The notes beneath the pieces were generated by a model that saw nothing but the letters and a program-made list of their open reading frames with translations, was not told the DNA's origin and searched no databases. Below are positions 25,051 through 38,600 of a stretch of DNA of 64,000 nt, piece by piece (within the stretch, counting starts at the first letter, position 1; every line of letters starts with the position of its first letter). Source of the DNA: Nephromyces sp. MM_2019 (lineage: Eukaryota > Apicomplexa > Aconoidasida > Nephromycida); assembly GCA_015657535.1 (NCBI GenBank), contig JADHZB010001233.1:1502-65501 (forward strand), read 5' to 3'. Position numbers and translations under genes: made by a program.

Positions 25051-27211
25051 ATGTCAGACGCTGCCCTACAAGTCGCTACTCCTCCGTGCGGAGATTTTGG
25101 CGCAAAGAAAGAAGATGTTGCAGCCGATCGGTTTACTGCAGTGACCTTGGAGTATAAACAGCTGGAGAAGGACGAACCACTGCTAAATATAGAAACTGAT
25201 AGACAGGTTGGTTTAAGCCTAAGAAGCAAATGCTCGTTCTGTAAGCCCTTCTTTAATCGTATTTCAAAGGCATGTTCTTTTTTTTTCTAGAGTACAGAAT
25301 GAAAATTCAGACAAAATTTTCCATGTCAAATCATATGAAATATTAATTTCATTTAGATTTTGCTTCCTGTGAGACACAAAGGTATATGGGAGATGTATAA
25401 GAAGCAGGAGGCATCTTTCTGGACGGCTGAGGAGATTGACTTAGCTCAGGATATTTCCGATTGGGAGCATTTGAATGAGAGCGAAAAGCACTTCATTAAA
25501 TATGTTCTTGCATTCTTCGCAGCCAGGTTTGTCTATGCTTTTGCGTTTGCACTATAGTAGACTTCCTTTAGTATGTTTACTGTACATGTTAGTTTGCGAC
25601 TTATCTCTTGAAAACAATAAATTTAAAGCATTCATAGGTAAATGAGATAGAGAAGAGTATGCACTGGATCATTCCTTTGTGAACTCTTTGAAGACTAGTG
25701 CATGATAGAGTCTCTCGATGATGCATGGTTTGCTTTAATTTTTTTACAGCGATGGTATAGTACTGGAAAACATTGCATCTAATTTCCTTACCGAAGTTCA
25801 GCTTCCCGAAGTGAGAGCCTTCTATGCTTTTCAGATTGCCATGGAAAATGTACACTCTGAAACTTACAGGTTAAAATTTGGTTCTAGTACTTTTGCAATT
25901 GCTTCTTAATACCCGTATATCATCTTGCGATGCTACTCAGAGTTATATTTTCCCCCAAAAAACCTTGCATAATCTGTAGTTTTATAACCTCGGTTTCGAA
26001 TCCTTGGGGTTCAAGCAAGATCTGAACTTCCGTTAATCTCGCTCTCCTGCGCTTAGTTTGCTGATTGATCAATATATTCGGGATTCAAAAGAGAAGCAAA
26101 TGCTTTTTCAAGCCATTGAGACAGTGCCAGCGGTGAAAGTCAAGGCTGAATGGGCGGTAAAATGGATAAATGAGCGCAATTGTTTTGCTGAGCGTCTGGT
26201 GGCATTTTGTGCAGTTGAAGGTATCTTATTTTCAGGAAGCTTTTGCGCCATCTTCTGGTTAAAAAAGAGGGGCCTTATGCCTGGGCTTACTTTTAGTAAT
26301 GAGTTAATCTCGAGAGACGAGGGCCTGCATGCAGATTTCGCGTGTTTATTATACTCCATGCTGAAGCACCCCCTTCCCGCGGTGCTTGTGCAAGAAATAG
26401 TGAGGTAAGCTGGTTAAATTAGCTGGATGCTTTAAAAAAAGGTATTTTTTTTTGTTCTGGTACCTCAATTGTATTATTAAAAGATTTAAAAAACAAAAAG
26501 TGGCGAATTTATTACCTTGTGTTTACAGAGAGGCTGTTCAGGTGGAGAGGAGTTTCATATGTGATGCTCTCCCCTGTGATCTAATTGGTATGAACTGTAA
26601 AATGATGGCACAGTACATTGAATTTGTGGCTGACCGACTATTATGCTCCTTGAATGTCCCGAAAATATTTAACCAGGTTAATCCGTTTGATTGGATGGAT
26701 TTGATCTCCCTTCAGGTAGTACTCGCAGGTCTTCGTGGATTTTGAAATACCTTAAAGAGAATTTAATATGTTGATTTCTATGCTGTCAAACTAGAACAAC
26801 GATTTTCCAGGGTTTTCTCACATGAATTTTTGTACTCTGAAAATATTCTTTTCACTAAATTAAAGAATTTTATTTATAGTATTAGTGGAGATAAAGAAAT
26901 AGGTCCTATTCATGTTTTTGATGATGATAATTTTACTTACAATTTAAACATAGGAATAGTGCAATTTTGAGATTTTTCTACGGTAGGCTTTGGTTTGTTT
27001 ACTTGTATTCTTTTTTTTTAACAGCTATCTTAGTTGATGTATGTAAGAAATGCTTTTATACTACCACCCCAGGTGTTCAGTAACATCAAAATCTTGTGAT
27101 GTGCTTTAGGGAAAAACAAACTTTTTCGAGAAACGTGTTGGAGAGTATCAAAAAGCTGGGGTTTTGGCTAACCAAAGTCAGCAAAAATTTTCGTTAGATG
27201 TGGACTTCTAA
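25051..27211 (+). CDS. RNR2: Ribonucleotide reductase small subunit R2
   Basis: R2 holds the di-iron/tyrosyl-radical cofactor of class I ribonucleotide reductase, which makes deoxyribonucleotides from ribonucleoside diphosphates in the cytosol. Six exons join in phase: 25051-25206, 25357-25526, 25750-25869, 26057-26404, 26529-26715 and 27110-27211, giving 360 residues, a normal length. All iron ligands are present: Asp110, Glu141, His144, Glu203, Glu237 and His240, with the radical Tyr148 in the motif [10 protein letters not shown]. The C-terminus SLDVDF is the acidic-aromatic tail that docks on the large subunit R1. The block [19 protein letters not shown] and the core [14 protein letters not shown] are classic R2 sequence. 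The wording most resembles apicomplexan R2. No large subunit is in the window. This is the best-supported complete gene here. Confidence 0.97.
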
Positions 27212-30200
27212 GTGTCTGCGAAAGTAGCTAACCGATGGTGCGAAGTGTGTATGGACGGCGAAATTTTATGCTACAGAAAGGGAAGAACTGAGAGAGCTTG
27301 GCTTCCCCACTCGATTTACGTACCGGCAAGAAATTTTGTAAATAATTGTTATTCATGCTTTCGCTGATAATATTAACTGATGGTGTTGGTGATTCTTGCT
27401 CTTTGAAGTTTCTTGTCCTTGATTTATAGGTACTTCACGACTTGCTTGCTGTTATTCGCCTTTTTTACTATGGTGCAAGTTTAAATTTCGGAATATTAGA
27501 CGTTTTCAACTTTTTGCAATATTCAGGTACTTATGAAGCATTAATTTATGTGTCCTACTCATGCAAAGGGTCTTCCGATAAGTATTCCTTGTTGAGCATA
27601 CTCGCTGCTTTTACCTTCCCGCCTCTTCACGTTCTAGCTCATTGTTTTAAAGCTGTTCAGTTCAACAAGTCTTAGTCCTCATCTACTTTCTGCATTTCTC
27701 TGTTGGGGAAGTTAAAGGCGTAGCCATTTTACTGCTTCGTGAGTTGGTCGTGCTATTAAATGTTTTAAAAGTATAATGGAGGGTTGAAAATATAGTCTAT
27801 ATTTTTGTTCCGCATTAACGGAATTTTTCGTTCTTAGCTTTTCCTGAACATGATGTGCCATTGTATATATGGCTGTGGTGGTATAATAAACGGAAAAGAT
27901 TATTCAAGATATAATCTTTATAAATGACAGGTTTTTTTTTTCTTTCGAAGTCTGGTTTTAATTGTTATGCGGTGTTGGCCCACTCGATGCGGTTTTTAGC
28001 TAGTGTAATCAAAGGGCAGGGAATAATTTATTATAGGTTAAATATTGGTCTTATGGGTTACGATGCAGTGTCATATTTTTCTTTCTGTTTTTAACTTTTT
28101 TAAATGTTTTAGTCTCACTTTGGATAGAACCTGCTATCATTTTAGGGGACTATTTTAATTTTTTATATTAGTATATCTTTCGGCATATACTTGAAAAATT
28201 GCCTTCTGCGCTTTTATGCTTCATGCTACTAGGGGTACTTCATGGTGATTAAGTGGGATTTGCAATTAGCTTCTTTGAACGCTTTAAAAGAGGGTTGTTT
28301 ATAGATAAACGGGTGGGCTCAGCGAAAAGACAATCTAGAATTGTACCGGTGCCCCCATGGGTGATCCCTAATCCGTGGTATATCTGTAGGTATTTTTCCA
28401 GCAATGTACGAATTACCTGGAATTGCCCTTGTTGATAGATTCTGCTAGATTAAGAGCTTGATGCGGGCAAGACGAGACAGCGCTATTACGAGGCATATAT
28501 TTAGTTTTCTAACGTTATTTATTTGCTATGGCATTCGAAACCATTGAGCACCCGTCTGAACAACACGTTTTTTACGATAGGCTACCATGCGTGCTATATG
28601 GCGTGTATACTGTTTGGCCAGCATCTAGGGCACGAGTACAACTGTTGTGAAACTTACCTGAACTACGCATGGAGTAGCGCCCCGTAGCTATTTTATGACT
28701 TTCCGAACATATAATGAAATGTTCTATAGCTGCTAAGCTAAGGGAAAATTGTAGTTATAAAACGTCAGACCAATTCTTGGGGGATCTCCAGTTTTTCCTA
28801 GGAATAGAGGGTAGCAACTCACAAATAATTTGACTCTTTAATGAAGCGAAAAGGAAGTGATTGCAAAGAATATACTAAGCGGCAAGAAAAAGCATGAAGA
28901 GTGCTGAATTATTGAGAAGCTAGATCATCACCGGTACCTGGGATGTTGAAAAGAGGTACAGAGCAATTACGCCCAAGTCACGTCAATAGCATCAATTTTA
29001 ACTCGTCCAGAACGAAAAACTAACGAATCGCTGGCAGGCGTACCCTAGGATGCGGATGGCATCAATATTGACGATATTTCAGGAATGTATAAGCGCTAGT
29101 GTGTGCGTAAACTGTCATGAAGGAAGAGAGGTTTCTTTAGAGTAGTTGGTAGAAACGTTTCATGATTCACTTTATTTCGCAGGTTAGTAACTCACACAAG
29201 TAGTTTATTGTTATAACATGGGAAGCAGCGCTAGTGGGCATACATAAGGTCGAATAATTTGAATTCGGCGCTTCCGTGCACATAGTGCAACTTCCCCAGT
29301 ACCTTACGTAAGTGTAAAAATAAGGGAAGCATATGACTGCATCCAGCCAAGTTCATGCCGCAGGCTGGCATACAAATAAATATGCGCAAAAGCAAGTTGT
29401 AAAAACGAGATAAGCGACACTGGATTCGTTCAATTCTTATTTTTTGGGTGAGCTCAATTTCTTCCACTGGGATTGCTCAATGGTAATTACATGCGACCCT
29501 GGGGTGTGTGGGACTACAACAAACGTTCGCCCGTGCATTAACAAATGGCTTTTCTCTGCCCTCCTTAGAAGACTCTACTACAAGGTCACGAAAAATGTCA
29601 GCATAGCCGTGGCGGGTATTATCGGTGGACTTCCAGCCGAGAATTGAATTCATGATAGCAAATCCGGCCTGATCTATCCTTTTAAGGCATGCTTTGCATA
29701 AACTTAAGAAGCATACATTTACGAGTAGTAGAGCTCGCATAATGACTTAAAGGTATTATGCACTCATAACGTTAACGCTTAGATCGGATTACGCGCGATC
29801 CATGTATGTTCGTGCCTTGCTTGCTGTAGCATGTGATTCCCTGGGGTTTACCGGGAATTCTCGGTACGCTACGGATGTGTCAAGGAAAAAGGGTAATGTA
29901 CTGGAGTTTGAAATAAGTTTTATAAAAACTTACCTGCTAGCGCTCATAATAAATAGTTGGCTGCATCGAAAACTTAAAGTCTGCTGGGGAGATTTCAAGC
30001 ATATTCTTCGTAAGGCCCCTCCGCATATCGCCTATAACTACTAAAATTTATCTAGAAGCTAAACACCTTGGTAAAACAGCAGCAAAAATACAACGGGGAC
30101 TAATAATTATGGGGGTTTTATCCCAATCCAATACTATTCTATAAGATATCTATCTACGGTAGACTGGCCTCTTAGCTTACTTTGATAATGTGCCACACCG

Positions 30201-31373
30201 CCTTTTTCTATTGGATTGGAAAAATCTACACCTGAATTACTGTGTCAACTTTATAGCTTCTATGAACTATATTCTTTTTGCGATAGGAACGCACGGGGGG
30301 GGCTGCTAGCTAAAAGCATCAAGAGGCTCTAGGGTGGCCAGCAAGCTGCTTATTCACGGTTCCTCTTGCATTTTGGGCCCCTTTAGAGTGTCCATACCTA
30401 AGCTTACAATTTGCTAGTGCTGGTATCGTTGTCAACTTCGCTATGTTTAACCCCAATGGCTGGCGCACGAATGCAGTGCTATACTTTTTTATAGCAGATG
30501 CTCTTATATTATGAGCGGAACTATCCCATGAGCAACGAACTTGCATTAGCAGGCCTCAGCCCGTGGATTTTGTTTCATTGTCACACCACATTAAAGCATT
30601 CCTGTCATCTTTGTGCTGCACAGTTAGATTATTTCACGACCCCTCTTTAGTTATTTCGGAGTGTGCGAGATAAATGGACGGAAGTGACCTGTTTTGTCAT
30701 ACTATCTTTGTAGTGCAGACTTGAACAGAATTTTGTATTTATATAGCAGTTTTGCCATCTCCAAATTCCTGCGCTGCTTTATCTTTGCTTGAACTAGCGG
30801 TATGCTAGTAGATAAGATAAACCTTTATTAGGATGCCGCAATTAGTCTTGGCATGCTTAGATTTGATGGAGGTAGTTGGTTTTTCGTGTTGCTGGCGCTT
30901 CTTGACGTCACTCTATGGCTGTGAATCTTATATCATCTTCACTTCGACTCTCTGCTTTCTACGAGGTACAATTTTTTCTTACAAACGATCTAATCTTCCA
31001 AGGTATTGATAATTCATCATATACCGTTCAAAATCCTCACCGTTGTAGTTTCAAGTTAAAGCATGTTAATTTTGAAAAATTGCAATGCTTGTCATTCTAA
31101 GGGCCTAAATTAAGCAATGCATGTCTGCAGAAAGATCTCAAGGTATCACAAAGGAGTACCGAAATATTACGCTTCGAAGTAGGATCTATAGGAATATTTA
31201 TGAGCCTCTTCGCTGAGTACCCAATAGGTCGGTATTTTCAAGTGGTAATGATGTATCGTCATAACTCTACAGGTCTCATGATAGGAGGCTTTAATGCGCG
31301 CAAATGATTACCGCATGTCCTAATATTACTCGATTTAAAAACAAACAAATACCCTTTTGAGTTCTATCTTGGC
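27212..31373. other. Intergenic region between R2 and the Lys-rich gene, no gene seen
   Basis: About 4.2 kb between the convergent R2 (+) and unknown minus-strand gene. The first kilobase is T-rich on the + strand, consistent with an R2 3' UTR or trailing transcript. The rest is balanced in composition with only short scattered ORFs. An 8-base G run occurs near 30293. I find nothing that I can name. Confidence 0.5.
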
Positions 31374-34300
31374 TTACTGCTCCTGGCGAATATTGGGGGA
31401 GCAACATAAACCGCAGAGCTGTCCATTCGAGGCTTCATTATTCTGCTGGTTACTATGCTTGTTCTTTAACGCTGACCTCCACAGCTCTCGTGACAAGGAA
31501 TGTCTAACAGCCTTGCTGACAACGTCTGATATGAATGGGGATTCAGGGAGAGCCATGCGGATTGGCACAGAACCTTTATGGGTGAGTGCTTCAAGTTTCC
31601 TTTCGAAGCAGTAGTCTGAAGGTATGTGCCTCGCTACGCGAGCTTTTGGAGCCTTTGTGTCCTCAGCTTTAGCCTCCTCCGCTAGGTCGAGCTCTTGAAT
31701 CTTATCTTCGTGGCCTTCATCTATTGCATTTGCATCTTCTTTTACAACGATTTGTTCTGCAAAAAAAGCAATAGCCACGCAATTTATATTGTGGAAGAAC
31801 TATAACCTGTTTTTCTCAATTCTTAGGCGCATGAAGAAAACATACCTATATTGTCCTCTACTTTATCTTGGGCAACTAAAGGTTTTTCACAGCAAGACGA
31901 CAACAAGCCATTTTCAGAACACCACTTTGGCACAGTTATTTGCTCCTTGTCGGATGCTGCCTCGATACCTACTATACTTTGGTCCACCACTTCATCAGTT
32001 GTTCTTTCCTCTGATGGTGGAATATCTATTTTAATTTTACCATCCATATCTTTAGAGCCCTCAGCCTCACTGCCATGTTGTAATTCAGCAGATTGCGGAG
32101 ATGCTGTCAAGTCCTTTCCCTTATGTCTGTTCTCGAGCTCAGCATCAGATAATGAAAAAGCTTCTCTTAGACTAGGTGCATTTGATAAGTCTGGCCTAGA
32201 AGAACCTGCTTCACTGCGACTACCATCGTCAACTCTTCCATTGAATAATAATGTTAGTCCATTCTGATGGCTTGCTATGGAAGATGCAGAGCTGGAGTGG
32301 TGCCCTGCATGTGCACGCATCGCATCATCACATGATGAGGCACCACTTGGAGAAGGAGGCATCAATTTTGATCCTAATTCTCTGCTTGATTTCATCATAG
32401 CGGCGCTAAGCTTATCAGCTAAGGTAGCTGGTGTATCAGGTTGCATTGTTGATGAAAATGAGGTTGTCAACTTCTTTGCTAGCTTTGCTGGCTTTAATTC
32501 TGAAGAAGCGTCAGACTTCTTCTCTGTCACTCCCTGGGAACAAAGTATGGTTAACTATCAATTTTTGTTGTTTTTTAGGTGTGCATAAAAATGAATACCA
32601 CTGCAACATTAAATCATAGGTATTTTACTAGCTGAACGTTATTAATACATCGTGTATAATGTATTGCCAGGCTTCGCGTACCTTGTCAATTTGCTTGCTC
32701 GCTTTCTTAAGCATCGGTTTCCCAGCCACCTGTAAGTATTATTCGCGTTTTTTTAATTTGCTGATAATCCATGCAAGGGAAAAAATCATCAATTTCCTCA
32801 GTTTGGCTACACAATCTTTGGGCCTTTTAAAAATAGCTGCAAGACAGCTAGTCGCTGCATTAGTTAATGTCACTCTAACTTTACCTCAACTTTCAAAAAT
32901 ATTGCTCACCTTCTGTTTTGTCACACTTTGAGCTTCGGAGCTTACTGAGCCAATCTGTGTCTTCGTTAATAGCTTACTAGGAAGAGTCTTTGTGGTAAGT
33001 TTCGTTTTTGCCTCTTTCTTCACTTCCGCTGAAGATGCGCTCACTTTTTCAGCAGCTGACTTACCAACCGAAGAGTCTGAGTCCGATCCTGCCTTTGTCG
33101 CTACCTTAGTCCCCTTTGGTTGAGCTACGACTTTCTTAGTTGCTAACGTTTTTTTCGCGTCCGTTTCCGGCTTTTTTTCACCCTTTGGAGCTACGTTTAG
33201 TGATGGTAGAGGCTTAATTTCCGCAGCAGGTAGCTTTTTGACTACAGCGCCCTTCTTTAACGCGGTTTCTTCTAGCTTTTTCAAAGGAGTCTTTGCCGAG
33301 TCTCCCTCCTTAGCCTTTAATTTTTTTTTTGTTACCTTCTCTTCTGAAATTTTTGGCAAATCGCTTAATTCCTCTGCTTTATTAATAGCTTGTACATTAT
33401 CTTCGTTAGAAATCTGCTCGGCTGTCAAAATTTTAACGTCTTCTTTCTCGGCAGGAGCAATTGTTACATCAGTTACGCTTACTTCCTCGCCCATCTCCTT
33501 ATCTTGCTCCCTTCCGTCTTCAACTGGTTTCTTTACGTCCTTCGTCTCCTTTGCCTTCTCTAAATCTTCTTTTACCACTTCACCTTCTTCCTTAACTGCA
33601 GTTCCTTGCTCTGGTTCACTTGGTTTATTCTTGTCTTTTGCCTCGTCTTTGTCGTCTGCCGGTTTTTCACTTATTCCTTCATGATCTAACTTTTCGGTTT
33701 CCTGTTTTTTCTCCTGGTCAACAATACCTTTCTGTACAGGCTTATTATCTGTCAGTTCTACGTCATTATCACTTTTATCATGTGAGCTATCTGCTCGTTT
33801 TTCATCATTATCAAGTGCCTTGGCCACCTTTTCATCTTTTTTTGTCTCTTTTGGAGCCAGCTTAGCGCTCACCTCTTTAGGAGCAACCTGTTCATCTTTT
33901 GTCGGCTCTTGTGAAGCCATATCGGGACTAACCTTTTTAGGAGGTAACACTGGTGCCTTCTTTATTACAGTTAATGGTACTTTTTTTGGAACGGCTTTTC
34001 CTTCCGCTAACAGCCCACTTGATTTCTTCTTCAATAACCTTGTTTCAACATTAGCTGATTGAGAATCCTTAGGCGAATCAGGCGAGGATTCGCCTTGTGC
34101 TTCAGTGGTACTTTCCATTGCAGCTTTCTCCAACTTTGGGGTGCCTGATACTGCTGAAATCTTGTCACTTCCTTGTTTTTGTAGTTTTGTAGAAATTTCT
34201 GTGCTCTTTTGAGTTGCGATACCCGTAGCCTTCTGAACTGTTTGTTTTCCTGAGTCGGCCTGAGGCTCTTTACCCGTTGTGCTCCCTAAGTTGAGTGCAG

Positions 34301-35686
34301 AATCAGTTGCTTCTGGGGGGACTTTCTTTGGCTGAGGAGCGAACTTCTGCGAACTTGCCTGTTTCTTCATTTGAGGTATGCCAGCTTTCACGACGCTTGA
34401 TTTTGCTTTAGCCAATTTTTCATCCGCTGGGACTTTACCATTTTTGGGCCCAGCTTTGTCTTCCAAACCAGGCTTCTGCTGATCACTTGTTGCTTCCTCT
34501 AGTTTCTGGCTATCCTCAGGAGCTACTATTTTCGGTGGAGCAGCTTCCCCTGTCTTGGAGTCTTTGTTTAGCGATTCTAAAGCTGCATGGGAAACTGAGG
34601 CCGCTTTCGCTGCTGACGGCGTGGCAGGTGCATCTTCGGCACTACCAGAAATTTTACCGTTTGCATTTTGAGGCTTTATTTTCTCGTCGCTGGTCTGCTG
34701 TACCATGAGTTTCTTTTCTACAGGCTTCTTTTCACCCCCCATAGAAGTCTTTTTCATAAGAGCTTTAGGATCCTTGTTTGAAACCGCGTCACCAAGGTTG
34801 CTGCTCCACGACTGGGATAGAAGTGAAGATTGAGTATTTAACTCTCCTGTGCCTGCTCTGCGTAGTTCATCCTCGGTATCCAAAGTTCTTTTCCCCACCT
34901 TACTAACTAAAGTTTGTTGCTGCGCCTTCCCGGACGCCTTTTTTAAATCTGCCGGAGCTTCCTCTGGTATTTTCGATTTTATGACTTTAGTTTCAGTATC
35001 GGGAGGTGCGTCAATCACCGGGGGAATTCCAGTGGTAACGCTGGACTTTCTACGAGTTTCTACCTTTTGTACTCGTGTTTGGCTATCGGTGGAAGTGGCA
35101 TCGTCAGATAAGGAGACGTGCGGCCCGCGCCTCGTCATCCACTTCTTGGAGTCCGAAGGACGTAAGTATGGTCCTTCCGCCTTGTCATCAAGCTCTTTTC
35201 CATTGGCCTGTTTTTTTCCTTCGCTCTCTTCTATCAGAGGTGCCTCTTTGGCACTTGCGCTATCTTTTGCGGATTCTACTGTTTTTGGGCTGCTTTTAGC
35301 GTCTTGTGCTTTTCGAGCGCCTTCAGATGCCTTGGCAGCTCCCGGTCGAGTGGGTGCTCCATCCTTAGCAGTCGAGGTACTCTTCGGAGAAGCTTTAGGT
35401 TGCGTTACTAAAGTAGAGCCAATGATAAGTAAAACACATTAAATAAATATTTTACTTGACTTGGCAGTGCGCAATGTTACTTCCTAATATTCTAGTGAAG
35501 TTCAAGCTTACCTGGCGTCTGAAACATGCCTACTAGTCGATCCTTGTCGTCTCCACTAATATTTACCACCTCGAGGACTCCTTTTACCTCAAGGAAGATT
35601 GGTTTTGTGCCTTTAGAGGTCTCTCGTTCCTCCTGGTGCACGTAAAGTATGTATTCTTTTGTAGGCTTATCGAGTATGATGCGCAT
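31374..35686 (-). CDS. Large Lys/Glu/Ser/Ala-rich protein, function unknown
   Basis: Five minus-strand exons join in phase: 35686-35512, 35407-32910, 32729-32682, 32533-31846 and 31756-31374, giving 1,263 residues. Residues 1-58 are ordinary mixed sequence (start MRIILDKPTKEYILYVHQEE, at the ATG at 35686) and could be a small folded domain. Residues 59 to about 1000 are very rich in Lys, Glu, Ala, Ser, Pro and Thr, without a strict repeat, and contain many short KK, APKK and PKK basic clusters alternating with acidic tracts, suggesting a disordered chain. The final exon has another mixed stretch (around SDYCFERKLEAL). There is no signal peptide or membrane segment. Composition resembles nucleolar, chromatin or cytoskeletal linker proteins, but I recognise no family. 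Exon joins are supported by phase at all four junctions. Confidence 0.75.
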
Positions 35687-38600
35687 AGAAACGAGATACA
35701 AGCGCTACTATCCATGTTATCTTGTACTCATTTTTTTTATACAATAAGCTTGCATAAGGGCTCGAAAAGTACAGGCCAATGCCACTAGGCCCCTTGACTA
35801 TTCACCATGCAGGGTAGCACAATTACCATTTTCTTGCCCTGGCTATGTTGCTTTGACTGGGAACCACAAAGCTATCTTCTTGTTGCTTTGAATACTACAG
35901 CATATGTCGCTCTATCTTTCACGGAAGGAAAAGAAGCGTTCTTGATCTCATTCAGTTGGAGTCCACTTGCTAATGGAGACATCTGTTGCTTGTGGCGGAG
36001 CTATATCATTCTTCTGATCGCAAAAACCTTATAAGTATTCATGCACTAGCTTATTCTTAAACAAATGCTAAATCAGAGGATAGCGCAATAAACCTTAAAA
36101 ACTGAAAAAAACCTCCCGTGTGCAAACTCGAAGGTGTCCTGCTTTTTTTAATTAAGGCCAATGAGGTTTTGTCAATGTGGATTATGCATTGTACAATCTA
36201 GAGATTAGTGGAAATGTTGCAGCCCTAAATTATACTGCGATTTTATATCTCTCGTCATGAAATGATAAAGATTGCTCCCCCGAGTGGCATTAGATACTAA
36301 GCATAGCTAAGCTTTGTTTTTGTTCCGCTTAGAAAATAAGTAATGAGCTGCTGAGGGTGCAAAGTAGCCTCAGCACATAAGCCGCCTTGACTAGAAACTC
36401 ATTGACTACGGAGAGTTTTTGAAACCCAATTTTTCAAGGTGCGGCAACTACAGCCCTAGTTTGCCAATTTGGAGAGGTGCAACTATAGATACTCATTCAG
36501 GTGATAGCATATGCTATAATTTCACAAAATTACCCCTGTAGTATATTTCCGCTTCACTGAGGGGCTCTACTTGCTGAGCGCCGAGTTGCAAGCTTGCTAT
36601 GGTATGGCAACAGTAATTATTCTACCAATGTGCAACTTCCCAGAACAAGACTACCAGGCCATGAGGGAGCTAGCCATAGGAGTGCTTGATAGCACTCTTG
36701 AGAAAAAAATAGCAAATGGAGCTTACCTGTGGTGTGTGAAGTGAACCATAGGAAAGGCAATGGTCCCCTCCGCCATATTCTAGTGATCTCGGTATAGCTA
36801 TTAATGTGTTACTAGCGTAATACTTATTCTGTGCACTTTCAACTTGGGCTGGTATCTCAGGTGCTCAGATTTTAACAATATGCCAAACTTGCTCCAGTTT
36901 GGCCTGCTAGTACACACGTAATTCATGCGGGATCAAAGTAACGCTGAAGCTTCGTCAACTGGAAACCTTGCTCAAAGCTATTTATGGGTTTCAGCCATGA
37001 ATATAAAACAACTTGCGTTTGTCAGTAATCGTGGCACTCCAACTCTTTTGGATTCGAGAGTATCAGCTACAGCTCCAGGTAACATGATACATCGGATCAA
37101 CTCTTCTGGGGTAAATCCACCCGCAAAATGCCACTGTACCAGATGTCCACTCTTAGCAGGTAAGATCCACTTAAAATGCCCGCAAGAGCGCCGGCAGGGT
37201 TACGAGGTTACATATAGGCGCTTGTATAGCTAACCCCTCGATATTGCCGTAAGTCCCAGTTGGCGGCGGCACAATGCACTCGAAGCACCTAATTTAGGTG
37301 AGGTGCGCGTTACAGGGGTGAATGAGATACAAAGAAAAGCTTAATTAACTTGGCTAGTCAGGGAAGATTACACTGGGAAGCTAGCTAGCGCTTAATACGC
37401 CAATAGTCAACGGTGGTGCTCAATTGCTTCGCTGTATAGTCCTCTCCTGGTTCTCCATGCTAGGTACGAAGATTATACTGCGTAGGTGCTAACAGCTTGA
37501 TTAGTAGATTGCCTAATATTAAAGCACGGACAAACTTTACTTGAGCTACGGTACGCTTCAGAATGAGATTGAGGGGGTCGTATGAGATTCCAAAGGCAAG
37601 CTCATAATAATCTAATATTTACTAAATCAAAGATAACATCGTAGAGCAAGTAGGCAACGCTGCATACCTTCCGGTAGAATTATTTTGGCAGGCATGTGTT
37701 ACAATGAACGGCCTCGGTTGCATGGAAGGCAAACCTTTAAGGTCACTACGACCTTGATACTGATGGGCAGACCTCAGCACACATAAGAGATTTCAATTGA
37801 TGTGGCGCATTTTACTTTCACTGCCTCTTCAAGCTGTTTATACCATATAAAGCCAGTTTTATTTCTTTTTCTCTAGTAAAACAGGCAGCCCATAACAGCC
37901 TAGCGGTTTGTAATAGAAAAGAGCTTATGCTACAATTTCAATGGAAAAAATCAAAGAAATATTAGCAATTGTTTGCCTTGTGGCTGAGCCAAACAATCAT
38001 AGATACTATAAAAATGGGATGCATGTAAAAAGGTGCTTTCTATGTACCGGTGATTCTCATTCATACGTCAGCGCCCGACTAAATTAGCGAGGTCTCTTAG
38101 CTGCAGCACAAATAGGAAGCTGATGACAAACTGATTTGATAGTATGCTGCCATTAACTCGGTGAATCTACAGAGTAACATGTTGCGTCTGTCCAAAGAAC
38201 AGGGTGAAAAAATATAAACAAGGAATTCATCGAAAATTTTTCATCGTAAAGTCGTTGAATTTTATGGTAAACTTCCAGCTTGGCAAGTTAACCCAAAAAA
38301 CATCTATGTAAAGGTTTGAACGTCTCGCTCGCTCTTTAATTGTTGTAATTGGTGCACTTATAATGTAGATAAGGCCAGAACTATGCAGAGAAGTTAGTGT
38401 GCCTCGGAACCGCGCTCAACCTACAATTAGTGTATCCGCAGTAATCCCGCGAAATGAAGCCTTTTCCAGCTTTTTAACGTGTTGAATTACCTGTTTGCCT
38501 TTGTAACTCATTATTATAGCTTATTTACGCCTTAACAACGAGCCAGTATCCCACGATATCCTAGGACTCGAGTTTCAATATATTTTTAAGTTTGTGAGCC

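Noticed and set aside
27442..27675. 77-codon + strand ORF after R2
   Set aside because: T-rich 3' flank with Phe/Leu/Tyr-biased chance translation; no ATG at its start and no family match.
33238..35442. Several + strand ORFs of 75-197 codons opposite the Lys-rich gene
   Set aside because: They are antisense shadows of the large minus-strand exon, with Phe/Ser/Leu bias expected from reverse-complemented Lys/Glu/Ala codons.
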